From: a bacterium
GTDB taxonomy: Bacteria; Desulfobacterota; Desulfocorpusculales; Desulfocorpusculum
DNA: 64,000 bases
Assembly (NCBI GenBank): GCA_037481695.1
Contig: JBBFLE010000005.1
Location: 1 to 64,000 of the forward strand
Direction of reading: 5' to 3'
This document shows positions 26,956 through 36,043 of the stretch, in pieces. A program made the position numbers and the translations under genes. Numbering within the stretch: position 1 is the stretch's first letter; each line of letters begins with the position of its first letter. The notes below the pieces were generated by a model, which was not told the origin of the DNA, did no database searches, and saw only the letters and a list, made by a program, of their open reading frames with translations.

Positions 26956-28920
26956 TTGCTGGATATGCTTTTGGGGAACTGGAAACAATCCCGGCTGAGA
27001 ATAGCTTACCTTCTGGGAGGTGTTTTCCTGGCTGTTTCCATGGGCCTTCGTCTGGCCCTGGTCATCAGATCCTGGAGGCTCTTGGAGGGGGAGCTTGTTG
27101 TTTTGCCCAAGGTATTGGGCATGGGTCTCCTCATGGACCTTGCGACCTTGAGCTATTTTGCCATCCCCTATGTAGGCTTCCTTGTTCTTGCTCCCAGAAA
27201 GTTTTACTCCAGCAAAAAAATAAGCCCATTTCTCCATGGGGCTGTGATAGCAAGCCTTTACCTGATTCTTTTCGTGGCCGTGGCCGAGTGGTTCTTCTTC
27301 GAGGAATTTGCAGCCAGGTTCAATTTCATAGCCGTGGACTACCTCATCTATACCCAGGAGGTTCTGGGAAACATATGGGAATCCTACCCCTTGATTCCCA
27401 TCCTACTGGGAATACTCCTGGGGGCATTGTTAATCTGGTGGCCTTTGAGAAATGTTGTGAGAGCTTCCCAGAAGAGCCTGGAGCCTCTCGGGAGGCGCGC
27501 TATTGAGGGTTTTCCATGGGTTGCTGCGGCTGTGCTCTTTGGCCTTACGGCTGATCTGGACTGGAGCCGGATCTCTGGGAACAACTATGCCAATGAAATC
27601 GCCTCCAATGGCATGTACAGCTTTGTTTCAGCCTTTGGGACCAACCAGATAGATTACGAAACATTCTACCCCAAGCTGGAGCCCGAGAAGGCCTTGGCCA
27701 TGCTCAAAGATCAATTGGCAGAGCCCAATGCCCGCTTTCTTTCGGATGATCCCTGGGATCTGCGCCGCAGAATTGCCAACGGGGGGCCCCTGGGGGAAAA
27801 AAGACTCAGCGTGGCCCTCATAGTGGTGGAGAGCCTAAGTGCTGAATTCGTGGGGGCCCTGGGTGGGCAGAAAAAGCTGACCCCTCGCTTGGATTCTTTG
27901 GCTTCCCAGTGCCTGGTCTTCACCAACATCTATGCCACAGGCACTCGTACAGACAGAGGGCTTGAGGCAATAACCCTCTCCGTGCCCCCTACACCCGGTC
28001 GATCACTGGTCAAGAGGCCTGGGAATGAAAACCTGTTTTCCCTGGGCTGGATCCTCAAGAGGGAGGGCTACCGGGTGGAGTTCATATACGGGGGTTACGG
28101 TTATTTCGACAACATGAACCATTTTTTCAGCCAAAACGGCTTTAAGGTGGTGGACAGAAAGGAGTTCGCCTCCCATGAAATCACCTTCTCCAATGCCTGG
28201 GGGGTCTGCGACGAGGATCTTTATCGCAAGGCCCTCTCGCGCATGAGAGAGTCCCACAAGAACAATCAGCCCTTCTTCGGCCTCATACTGACCACCTCCA
28301 ACCACAGGCCCTATACTTATCCAGAGGGCCGAGTCAAGGTGCCATCAGGCAAGGGCAGAAAGGGCGCCGTGCTCTATACAGACTGGGCCATAGGCAACTT
28401 CTTTGATGAGGCTAGAAAAGAGCCCTGGTTCCAAGACACCATCTTCGTGGTGGTGGCGGACCACTGCGCCAATTCCGCAGGAAAGGCTGCCTTGCCTGTG
28501 GATCGCTACAGGATCCCGCTTTTCATTTACGCCCCCAGGTGGATCAAGCCAGCCAGGATAGAGACTCTGGGAAGCCAGATGGACTTGGCACCCACACTCC
28601 TGGGCTTGCTGGGGGTGGATTACACCAGCAAGTTCCTGGGCAGGAATCTTTTGAGCATGAAGCAGGAACAAGGAAGGGCCTTCATGGCAACTTACCAGAA
28701 GCTGGGCTATCTGAGGGGCAATAGGCTGGTGGTCATGGATGTGAAAAGACCTGCGACTCAATACCAGTGGGTTCCAGGCAGGAGGGATCTTGAGGTTGTG
28801 AATCCAGATGGCCCCCTCACAGAAGAGGCCATCTCCTATTACCAGGGGGCATCTCTCATCCATGGCCGCGGGCTGGACAGGTGGGAAGAGGAGCAAGGGG
28901 CCCGTGGGGCAGGTAATTGA
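26956..28920 (+). CDS. LtaS/OpgB-like phosphoglycerol transferase family membrane protein
   Basis: 654 residues. TTG was chosen as start because GGAGG lies 10 bases before it; an ATG three codons later is too far from it. Five hydrophobic segments (about 15-37, 56-78, 93-115, 145-163, 187-200) precede an extracytoplasmic sulfatase-fold domain (from about 280). Metal and catalytic residues include Glu292 (IVVES), the Thr330 region (YATGTRTDRG, where LtaS has its Thr nucleophile) and VVVADHC near the C-terminus. In Gram-negatives this family includes transferases that decorate glycans with phosphoglycerol; the true substrate is unknown. A PAP2 phosphatase gene follows. Confidence 0.8.
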   Translation: MLDMLLGNWKQSRLRIAYLLGGVFLAVSMGLRLALVIRSWRLLEGELVVLPKVLGMGLLMDLATLSYFAIPYVGFLVLAPRKFYSSKKISPFLHGAVIASLYLILFVAVAEWFFFEEFAARFNFIAVDYLIYTQEVLGNIWESYPLIPILLGILLGALLIWWPLRNVVRASQKSLEPLGRRAIEGFPWVAAAVLFGLTADLDWSRISGNNYANEIASNGMYSFVSAFGTNQIDYETFYPKLEPEKALAMLKDQLAEPNARFLSDDPWDLRRRIANGGPLGEKRLSVALIVVESLSAEFVGALGGQKKLTPRLDSLASQCLVFTNIYATGTRTDRGLEAITLSVPPTPGRSLVKRPGNENLFSLGWILKREGYRVEFIYGGYGYFDNMNHFFSQNGFKVVDRKEFASHEITFSNAWGVCDEDLYRKALSRMRESHKNNQPFFGLILTTSNHRPYTYPEGRVKVPSGKGRKGAVLYTDWAIGNFFDEARKEPWFQDTIFVVVADHCANSAGKAALPVDRYRIPLFIYAPRWIKPARIETLGSQMDLAPTLLGLLGVDYTSKFLGRNLLSMKQEQGRAFMATYQKLGYLRGNRLVVMDVKRPATQYQWVPGRRDLEVVNPDGPLTEEAISYYQGASLIHGRGLDRWEEEQGARGAGN

Positions 28921-28996
28921 CAGGATCAAAAAAATGGAGCCCTCCATGGAAGGATCCCAAGGAAGCTGTGCTGCCCCGGGGACCCAAGAGAGTTCA

Positions 28997-29794
28997 ATGC
29001 AGGAAGACTCGGGGAGTTTTTCCTTCATGCCTTCAGACCCCTGGGCTTCTGGGGAAAAAAGCGGCCGGCCCCTGGGCGAGAGAAGGTTTCTGCTGTGGCA
29101 TCTTTGGTTACCTCTGGCGCTCTTGACAGGCCTGCTCATTCTTTTTGAGACCACGGATCTGGATCTCAGGCTCTCGGATCCATTTTTTGACTTTGAAAGG
29201 GGGCTATTTTTTTGGAGGGACACCTGGTGGGCCAAGAGGCTACTTCACTCGGGAGGGAAGATATTTGTAGGCGTGATTTGGCTGTGCCTTCTTTTCTTGT
29301 GGATTTACCAGTTTATAAGAGGCAATTCTACGAAGCTTCGCTCCTGGAGGACATCCCTTGTATTTCTCATGATCAGCATGGCTTTAGGGCCAATAACCGT
29401 GGCTGGCATCAAGCTCCTGGTGAACAGGCCCTATCCCGAACACATAAAACGTTATGGAGGTCCCCTGGAGTACAACAAGCTTTTTGAGAGGCCTCCTCCC
29501 ACAGGCAAACACTATAAGGGTTTTCCCGCAGGCCATGCCTCCGCAGGCTATGGGCTCGTGGGTCTATATTTGGTACTGCGTGAGACAAGGCCCAGGCTGG
29601 CCGCCTGGGGGCTTATCTTTGGATTGGGGCTGGGCAGCCTTTTTGGCTTTGCTCAGCACGTCAGGGGCATGCACTACTTTTCCCACAACCTTTGGAGCGC
29701 AGCCATTTGCTGGTTTGAGGCCCTTTTTTTGTACCTGGTCTTCTTCAGAGGAAGGCTCCAAACCATCAGGGCGCAAAACCCACCTGGCTCTTGA
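28997..29794 (+). CDS. PAP2-family membrane phosphatase
   Basis: About 265 residues from the ATG at 28997 (AAGAGAG upstream); in-frame ATGs at 28934 and 28808 would add a low-complexity N-terminus, the latter overlapping the preceding gene. PAP2 motifs are clear: KLLVNRPYP, FPAGHASAG (PSGH-type, with Ala) and RGMHYFSHNLWS. Five or six hydrophobic segments are present. Such enzymes remove phosphate from lipid phosphates or lipid pyrophosphates at the outer face of the inner membrane. Beside an LtaS-like transferase, recycling of a lipid by-product is a reasonable but unproven role. Confidence 0.82.
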   Translation: MQEDSGSFSFMPSDPWASGEKSGRPLGERRFLLWHLWLPLALLTGLLILFETTDLDLRLSDPFFDFERGLFFWRDTWWAKRLLHSGGKIFVGVIWLCLLFLWIYQFIRGNSTKLRSWRTSLVFLMISMALGPITVAGIKLLVNRPYPEHIKRYGGPLEYNKLFERPPPTGKHYKGFPAGHASAGYGLVGLYLVLRETRPRLAAWGLIFGLGLGSLFGFAQHVRGMHYFSHNLWSAAICWFEALFLYLVFFRGRLQTIRAQNPPGS

Positions 29795-29833
29795 GATCCA
29801 CATGATCCTTTGATCCGGCCAATAAATCGAGAC

Positions 29834-30892
29834 CTACCTCGCCATTCCGGTAAAGCCTGCTTGGGGAAGCAGGGGGGCCTCGGCCAGGCTTTTGGGGACC
29901 GTGCCCGTCAGGGCTTTCAGAAACTCTGACAAATCCTTGATCACATCCTCCTGGAGCTGCCTGCCCAGCTGGGTGCTGCCCATGATCTTTACTGCCCTTT
30001 CCAGTTCAGGTACTGAACCGTCGTGGAAGTAAGGCGGGGTCACGGCCACATTTCTCAAACTGGGCACCTTGAAGACATAGAGATCCTGGAGATCTCCCGT
30101 GACATCGGCCCTCCCGCGCTCTGGCTCAATACTTCCCGTGGCCTCCCAGTAATTCATGTGGATTCCAAACTTCTCGTACATGGAACCCCCAAGACCCGGG
30201 CCGCCGTGGCAGTCTATGCAGCCCAGATCCAGGAACCTTTCCAGCCCCCTTTTTTCTCTTGCATTCAGGGCAGTTTCCGACCCCAGGAGCCACTCGTCCA
30301 GGCGCGAGGGGCTCACAAGGGTTCTCTCGAAAACCCCTATGGCAACCCCCCAGTTCTTGGCGTTTATGGGATCCTGATCCTGAGGGAAGGCCTTCTTGAA
30401 AAGCTCATGGTAACCTTCTATGGCCCTAAGCCTGGCCATGGCAGCTTCCAGACTGGGGTTACCGAAGCTGGGGGCACCCACAAGGGCCTTTACTGCCTGG
30501 TCCTCCAAAGACTCCCTGTCCCCCCTCCAGTGCTGGGAGATCTGGAGAAAGGCATTGAGAACAGTGGGTGCGTTTCTGGGGTTTAGCCTTCCCATGACTC
30601 CCACAGAGCGGGGCAGCCCGTCTGTACCGTAAAGCTGGGGGAGATGACAGCGGCTGCAACTGACCGTCCCATCCAAAGAGACCCTGGGCTCAAAGAAAAG
30701 CAGCCTGCCCAGGGCCGCCCGTTGCTCCTCAAGCGGTTTTCTGCCAAGGTCTTGGGCTGGCTCAAGGGGGGCCATGACCCCAAGAGCCCTTGTACGTAAC
30801 TCGTGGCCGGCCATCGAGGTGGAATCTGGGTTGGCCCCGCTTGCCAAGGCCAGCAAAAAGCTAACCCAAAAAAATGTGCGTGCTTTGCCCAT
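29834..30892 (-). CDS. Dihaem cytochrome c peroxidase / MauG-family protein
   Basis: About 352 residues. The start was set at the ATG at 30892, which has GGAGAT just upstream; an ATG four codons earlier (30904) is also possible. A Sec signal (MGKARTFFWVSFLLALASG) directs it to the periplasm. Two c-haem sites are present, CSRCH and CIDCH, with the spacing seen in bacterial dihaem peroxidases, and the context LGRLLFFEPRVSLDGTVSC is typical. Likely role: reducing hydrogen peroxide with electrons from a c-type cytochrome, protecting an anaerobe. It is convergent with the PAP2 gene, and a good sigma-70 promoter lies upstream. Confidence 0.88.
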   Translation of the reverse strand: MGKARTFFWVSFLLALASGANPDSTSMAGHELRTRALGVMAPLEPAQDLGRKPLEEQRAALGRLLFFEPRVSLDGTVSCSRCHLPQLYGTDGLPRSVGVMGRLNPRNAPTVLNAFLQISQHWRGDRESLEDQAVKALVGAPSFGNPSLEAAMARLRAIEGYHELFKKAFPQDQDPINAKNWGVAIGVFERTLVSPSRLDEWLLGSETALNAREKRGLERFLDLGCIDCHGGPGLGGSMYEKFGIHMNYWEATGSIEPERGRADVTGDLQDLYVFKVPSLRNVAVTPPYFHDGSVPELERAVKIMGSTQLGRQLQEDVIKDLSEFLKALTGTVPKSLAEAPLLPQAGFTGMAR

Positions 30893-30965
30893 GAGTATCT
30901 CCATGTCTTGCTCTTTTGTGCAGCCCCATGGAACTCCAAGGTCAATCCACATTCTCCTAAATCGG

Positions 30966-30993
30966 ATTATATCCCTCCTGGGAAGGCCTTCAA
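30966..30993 (-). promoter_or_regulatory. Sigma-70 promoter for the dihaem peroxidase
   Basis: On the minus strand, TTGAAG (30993-30988) is followed after 16 bases by a perfect TATAAT (30971-30966), predicting a start near 30959 and a leader of some 55-70 bases. The remainder of the 405-base gap up to the GAF gene (30893-31297) shows a lone TATAAT on the plus strand at 31138-31143 without a matching -35 box, two T-runs and no gene. Confidence 0.5.
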
Positions 30994-31297
30994 ACAAAAA
31001 AGCTCTCAAGCATGGCCCTGGGGCAATCATCCTAGGGCAAAGCTATGGTGCCATCTCGAGCCCATTGTGCAGGATATACTGAAAAATTTTTTCTTGAGCC
31101 TTCCATTTTTTTAGGATCTCTGCAGGGCCCAAGGCCTTATAATCTTCTTCAAGGAAACAAACTAAGAGCAAAGCCCAAGCATTGTCCCAGGCGGGTGAGG
31201 CTGGCGCTTTGTACCCCAGAGCTAAGCTCCATTCATTCATTTTTCGTGTGATGGATCGTGGAGGTATCACTTAAACATCCAACGAAAGGAGCAAGCC

Positions 31298-31903
31298 ATG
31301 GAAGCCAGGACAAAGAGGCAGGAAGGGCGGGGGCCAGGAGACCAGCTACTTTATCATCAGGATTTCTTCAGAACTTTTCGGGACATCATGAAAAGGGTTT
31401 CCACCACCAGGCGCTCCATGAACGTGCTTCATGACATAACCGAGGCTGTGACGCGTTCCATGGGGGTAAAGGGCAGCGCTCTTTTCCTCCTTAACAGGAA
31501 AAAAGGCGTCCTGGAGGTGGTCTCTTCCTTTGGCCTCAGTGACCGTTATCTGAGAAAGGGTCCGGTTCTAGCCGACAGGAGCATCAAGGAAAGTCTTGAA
31601 GGAATGAGCGTCTGCGTGGATGATGTTTCAGCAGACCCTAGGATCCAGTATCCCCAGGAGGCAGCCCTGGAGGGAATCCGCTCCATACTCTCTGCCCCCA
31701 TGGTTTTCAAGAAAAAGGTCATAGGGGTGCTCAGGGTCTATGCATCTGTGCCCACGGAGTTCAGCATGGAGGATGTGGACTTCGTGGAGGGCCTGGCAGA
31801 CCTGGCAGCACTGATCATCGAGTACAACAGACTGGTATCAGGTGCCAAACAGAGCCTGGGAGCTCTCAAGGAACTGGCAGGCAGACCAGCCAGAAAAAAA
31901 TGA
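31298..31903 (+). CDS. GAF-domain protein
   Basis: 201 residues, soluble. A helical N-terminus (about 18-45) leads into one GAF domain (about 45-180), with MGVKGSALFLLNRKKGVLEV as its first strands and LSAPMVFKKKVIGVLRVY as the conserved central sheet. No output domain is attached, so it would act as a small-molecule or redox sensor binding a partner. AAAGGAGC precedes the ATG. It ends 14 bases before the convergent DedA gene and has no obvious partner gene. Confidence 0.8.
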   Translation: MEARTKRQEGRGPGDQLLYHQDFFRTFRDIMKRVSTTRRSMNVLHDITEAVTRSMGVKGSALFLLNRKKGVLEVVSSFGLSDRYLRKGPVLADRSIKESLEGMSVCVDDVSADPRIQYPQEAALEGIRSILSAPMVFKKKVIGVLRVYASVPTEFSMEDVDFVEGLADLAALIIEYNRLVSGAKQSLGALKELAGRPARKK

Positions 31904-31916
31904 AAGGGTCTGGGCC

Positions 31917-32522
31917 TCAGTGCTTTTTCCTGCGGGAGAGCATGAAGAGGCCCCCCCCTGTAAGGAGCAGGGCCAGCACCACAAGATCCGCCTGATGGGA
32001 GTACTGCTGTACAAGATTCCAGTTCTCTCTCAGTTTCATGCCGCAATAGAGAAGAAAAAAGTTCCAGAGGGTAGCCCCGGTTATTGTGGCTGTCACAAAT
32101 GGCCCCAGGGGCATGGAGCCGGCCCCGGCAGGGATGGATATGAGGTGTCTAATGACCGGGATGAAGCGGCCCAGAAATATGGTCCAGGTTCCCTTTCGGC
32201 GGGCAAAGAACTTCTCTGCCAGCTGAAGATCGTGGGCGTTGAGCAACAGGTACCTGCCGGCCCTGAGCACCAGAGGCCTTCCCCCCCAGCGGCCCATGGC
32301 ATAAGATGCCAGAGAGCCTGCCAGGGAACCCAGGCTGGTGGCCACCATGGCCATCTCCAGGCTCCATTTATTGTCAGCCACCAGAAACCCCACAAAGGGC
32401 ATGACCGCTTCGCTGGGCACAGGGGCTATCATGCTCTCCAGGGCCATGAGAAGTGCAGCCGCCCAATACCCTCCTGTCTCAAGGCAAGAGACCGCCAGAC
32501 GGGATATGGTTTCTGTGAGCAT
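31917..32522 (-). CDS. DedA/SNARE-associated family membrane protein
   Basis: 201 residues, polytopic. The DedA signature region is visible as ESMIAPVPSEAVMPFVGFL, followed by GSLAGSLASYAMGRWGG and FLGRFIPVIRHLISIPAG (the conserved R-x-P segment). Members are lipid or proton-linked transporters; UPF members move undecaprenyl phosphate or phosphatidylethanolamine. It is the last gene of the minus-strand run, 17 bases after the AI-2E-family gene. Confidence 0.88.
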   Translation of the reverse strand: MLTETISRLAVSCLETGGYWAAALLMALESMIAPVPSEAVMPFVGFLVADNKWSLEMAMVATSLGSLAGSLASYAMGRWGGRPLVLRAGRYLLLNAHDLQLAEKFFARRKGTWTIFLGRFIPVIRHLISIPAGAGSMPLGPFVTATITGATLWNFFLLYCGMKLRENWNLVQQYSHQADLVVLALLLTGGGLFMLSRRKKH

Positions 32523-32539
32523 GGGAAGCCCCCCCTTGC

Positions 32540-33613
32540 TCAGCGCCTGTCCAGCTCGTCCAGGACTGGACGGGCTGCGGCCTCATAGGCCTGCAACATG
32601 GAGATGGCCAGCACGATGGCCAGGGGTCCCAAAAGAATCCCCAGGGGGCCAAAGGAGAACACACCACCCAATAAGGAGAAGAAAATGAGAAGAGGGTGTA
32701 GCTCGCTTCTGCCCTTCATGATCATGGGTCTTACCAGGTTGTCGCTAAGGCTCACCATCAAGCCCCAGATGATCAGGAAGATTCCATAGCCCACATGCTG
32801 GGTCAAAATGAGCATGATGCCAGCCGGAAGCCACACCAGGGCTGTGCCCACCACAGGCACCATGCTGAAGAATGCCATGGCCGCTCCCCAAACCAAAGGC
32901 TGGAGCCCCACGATGAGAAAACCCACCCCCCCCAAGAATCCCTGTAATATGGCAGTCAGAAAGGCCCCATAGAAGGCAGATTCACTCACCCTCCTGAACT
33001 TTTCGAAAAGCTCCTTTCTCAGGCTCCCTGGCAGGGGGGTCAGATACAGGGCCCAGCGCAGGAACCTACCTCCGTCCTTCAGAAAATAGAAAAGCGCCAC
33101 CAACATCAAGAAGAACTGCCAGAGAGTTGTTGTGACAGCCTTCAATGCAGCAGCACTTAGCCCCACGATCTCCTTGCTCAGGCTTCCCACAAGCCCTGTG
33201 AAGCCTTTGATCAGCTCCCTTGGGTCTATGCGAAGCTGTGGCAGGACCTTCTTCTGCCATTGCAGAGCCTGGCGCACGATCTCCTCGTCCAGAAGATTTC
33301 CGTGCAGCTTCTGGTTCACCCAGTCGTACAACTGAATGGATTGCTGAGCCAGGATTCCCAGAAGCACCAGACAAGGCAGTATTACCACCACCACCACAAG
33401 AAAACAGGTGATGAGGGCCGCAAGACTCTCGTGACCCCTCGTAAAGCGCCTTATCCTGGCATGGCCAGGCTCGGCTATGGTTGCCAAAACCAAGGCCACC
33501 AAAAATATGCTCAAAAAAGGCCTCAGAACCACGTATCCAAAGACCAAAACCGCCACCAGGCTGGCCAGTAGGAATCCTCCACCGTAGTCCCGTAGCCCTG
33601 TGTCTTTTCCCAT
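32540..33613 (-). CDS. AI-2E/PerM-family transporter
   Basis: About 357 residues from the ATG at 33613, chosen because AAGGAGAG lies upstream; a longer frame to 33661 lacks one. About eight hydrophobic segments with the family pattern: paired helices at the N-terminus (GGGFLLASLVAVLVFGYVVL), a long soluble stretch, then GFLGGVGFLIVGLQ and SMVPVVGTALVWLPAG. The family was named from an autoinducer-2 exporter, but many members are ion antiporters, so the substrate is open. It lies 144 bases downstream of branching enzyme, with a palindrome in that gap. Confidence 0.85.
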   Translation of the reverse strand: MGKDTGLRDYGGGFLLASLVAVLVFGYVVLRPFLSIFLVALVLATIAEPGHARIRRFTRGHESLAALITCFLVVVVVILPCLVLLGILAQQSIQLYDWVNQKLHGNLLDEEIVRQALQWQKKVLPQLRIDPRELIKGFTGLVGSLSKEIVGLSAAALKAVTTTLWQFFLMLVALFYFLKDGGRFLRWALYLTPLPGSLRKELFEKFRRVSESAFYGAFLTAILQGFLGGVGFLIVGLQPLVWGAAMAFFSMVPVVGTALVWLPAGIMLILTQHVGYGIFLIIWGLMVSLSDNLVRPMIMKGRSELHPLLIFFSLLGGVFSFGPLGILLGPLAIVLAISMLQAYEAAARPVLDELDRR

Positions 33614-33678
33614 GCGGCTCTGCTCTCCTTGTCCCACCTTGCTTGTACGCCCAGCCTGCATATTTGAGCCAACTCATC

Positions 33679-33694
33679 ATACCCCGTGGGGTAT
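33679..33694. repeat. Hyphenated palindrome upstream of the AI-2E-family gene
   Basis: ATACCCC-GT-GGGGTAT, 7-base arms and a 2-base centre, 66 bases before the AI-2E-family start and 63 after the branching-enzyme stop. It has no T-tract on either strand, so an operator is as likely as a terminator stem. Confidence 0.4.
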
Positions 33695-33757
33695 CAGCCA
33701 AGCCCCGAAACACCCCTCCATGTTTTCCCATGGATCCCCTGCCACAGGGCTCATCTG

Positions 33758-36043
33758 TTATGCCTGCGAGGACTCGGGCCGCAGTATTAGGGCTCCCAGA
33801 GGAGGCAGGGTTAGGCAGAGGCTGTAAGGCCTGCCATGCACGGGCTGAGCCTCGCTACAGAGCAAGCCCCCGTTTCCCACGTTGCTGCCACCATAGAAGG
33901 CCGAGTCTGTGTTGAGAACCTCCCTGTAATATCCCGGGATGTCCACGCCCACTGCATAACCATGGCGCACTACGGGTGTGAAGTTAAACACGCACACCAG
34001 TTGGCCTGCCGGGCCTCTGCGCTGGAAACTGAGCACGCTTTGCAGCGCGTCATTACAATCTATCCAAGAGAAGCCTCGTGGATCCGTGTCCCAGGCCCAA
34101 AGAGCCTGCTCTTGCCTGTACAGCCTGCCCAGATCCTCCAAAAGCCTTCCCACTCCCCCATGGGTGGGATATCCCTCCAAGAACCATTCCAGGCCAGTCT
34201 CGTGGCTCCACTCCTTCCATGGGGCCAGCTCCGTGCCCATGAAAAGGAGTTTCTTGCCCGGATGGCAGAACAGATAGGCCAAAAGCAGCCTTAAATTGGC
34301 GAAACGCTGCCACTCGTCTCCAGGCATCTTGGACAGCAGGGAGCCCTTGCCGTGGACCACCTCGTCATGGGACAAAGGTAGAATGAAGTTCTCGCTGTAT
34401 GCATAAAGCATGGAGAAGGTAAGCAGATTGTGGTGGAAGCTTCTGTGGATGGGGTCCTTGCGGAAATACTCCAGGGTGTCGTGCATCCAGCCCATGTTCC
34501 ACTTGAAGTGAAAGCCCAGTCCCCCAAGATACGTGGGAGATGAGACTCCAGGCCATGCCGTGGACTCTTCGGCCACTGTGAAAGCCCCTGGTACTCGCTG
34601 GCCGATCAGCTCGTTGAGCTCCCGCAGGAAGGCCACTGCCTCCAGATTTTCCCTGCCACCGTACCTGTTGGGGAGCCACTGCCCTTCCTTTCGGCTGTAA
34701 TCCAGATAGAGCATGGAAGCCACTGCATCCACCCGCAGCCCGTCTGCATGATACTCCTGGAGCCAGAAAAGGGCATTGTCCAGAAGGAAATTCCTGACCT
34801 CATTGCGGCCATAGTTGAATATGAGGGTATCCCAGTCCGGGTGATGTCCCAGCCTGGGGTCCATATGTTCGTAAAGGGCCGTGCCGTCGAACCATCTGAG
34901 ACTGTGGTCGTCCTTGGGGAAATGAGCCGGCACCCAATCCAGTATGACCCCTATGTTGTTTTGGTGACATAGATCCACCAGAAACTTGAAATCGTCCGGG
35001 GTGCCGTAACGGCTTGTGGGGGAGAAATAACCTGTGACCTGATAACCCCAGGAGCCGTCAAAGGGATGCTCCATGACCGGCAGCAGCTCCAGGTGGGTGA
35101 AATGAAACCTTCTGGCATGCTCCACCAGAAGAGGAGCCATTTCCCTGTAGCCCAACCAGGAGCCGTCCTCTTTTCTGCGCCAAGAACCCAGGTGCACCTC
35201 GTAAATGTTCATGGGAAGCCCCCTGAGATCCGGGCCTTCAGGGCGGCTCTCCATCCATGAACTGTCCCCCCATTCATAGGCTCCCAGATCCCAAACCCTG
35301 GAAGCCGTGCCTGGTCTCATCTCCATGCAAAAGGCCACAGGATCGCTCTTGATACGCAGATGCCCGTCCCTGGTCAAAAGCTCGAACTTATAGAGTTCTC
35401 CAGGGCCTATCCCAGGCACGAAGATCTCCCATATTCCCGAGGCTCCCAGGCAGCGCATGGGAAAGAGCCTGCCGTCCCAACCGTTGAACTCCCCCACCAC
35501 GCTCACCCTTCTGGCATTGGGGGCCCAAAGGGCAAAGGCCACCCCATTGACCCCCTCCATGATCCTGGGATGGGCACCCAGCTTGCTGTGCAGGTTCCAG
35601 TGACGGCCCTCACAGGCCAGATGAAGGTCCAATTCTCCTATGGTGGGCAGGAACCTGTAAGGGTCATCCCTTTCCCAGACGGAGCCGTTGGGGAATCGAA
35701 AACGCAGCCTATAGGCAAAGGAAGGGCTCCTGCCTCTGATCAATGTTGCGAAAAGTCCTCCCGGGTGGCAAAGCTCCATGGGCAGTTGCCGCCCGCTGGG
35801 GAGAACCACCCATGCCTGAGCCGCATCAGGGTGAAAGGCTCTCACCACCGAATCATTGCCCAGGCCGTGGGCTCCCAGGATGCGGTGAGGGTCTGAATGA
35901 TCAACCCTTACCAGAGCCTCCAGCTCTTCCCAGGAGATGTTTTCAATGAGATCAAGGGGTTGGGGCGCCTCTAGCCCATCCTCTCCTGGGGCAGCATGAG
36001 GGATTCCTTTGCGATAGGCTCTTTCTATATTCTCTGACGCCAT
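33758..36043 (-). CDS. glgB: 1,4-alpha-glucan branching enzyme
   Basis: 761 residues from the ATG at 36043 (GGGAG upstream); longer in-frame starts would run far into the preceding gene. The N-terminal carbohydrate-binding modules (HRILGAHGLG, then FALWAPNARRVSVVGEFNGW) are followed by the GH13 barrel with GLRVDAVASMLY (catalytic Asp), TVAEESTAWPGVS (catalytic Glu) and LSHDEVVHGKGS. Full length for GlgB. It makes the alpha-1,6 branches of glycogen. The start overlaps the end of the GH57 gene by 19 bases, so the glycogen genes are coupled. Confidence 0.95.
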   Translation of the reverse strand: MASENIERAYRKGIPHAAPGEDGLEAPQPLDLIENISWEELEALVRVDHSDPHRILGAHGLGNDSVVRAFHPDAAQAWVVLPSGRQLPMELCHPGGLFATLIRGRSPSFAYRLRFRFPNGSVWERDDPYRFLPTIGELDLHLACEGRHWNLHSKLGAHPRIMEGVNGVAFALWAPNARRVSVVGEFNGWDGRLFPMRCLGASGIWEIFVPGIGPGELYKFELLTRDGHLRIKSDPVAFCMEMRPGTASRVWDLGAYEWGDSSWMESRPEGPDLRGLPMNIYEVHLGSWRRKEDGSWLGYREMAPLLVEHARRFHFTHLELLPVMEHPFDGSWGYQVTGYFSPTSRYGTPDDFKFLVDLCHQNNIGVILDWVPAHFPKDDHSLRWFDGTALYEHMDPRLGHHPDWDTLIFNYGRNEVRNFLLDNALFWLQEYHADGLRVDAVASMLYLDYSRKEGQWLPNRYGGRENLEAVAFLRELNELIGQRVPGAFTVAEESTAWPGVSSPTYLGGLGFHFKWNMGWMHDTLEYFRKDPIHRSFHHNLLTFSMLYAYSENFILPLSHDEVVHGKGSLLSKMPGDEWQRFANLRLLLAYLFCHPGKKLLFMGTELAPWKEWSHETGLEWFLEGYPTHGGVGRLLEDLGRLYRQEQALWAWDTDPRGFSWIDCNDALQSVLSFQRRGPAGQLVCVFNFTPVVRHGYAVGVDIPGYYREVLNTDSAFYGGSNVGNGGLLCSEAQPVHGRPYSLCLTLPPLGALILRPESSQA

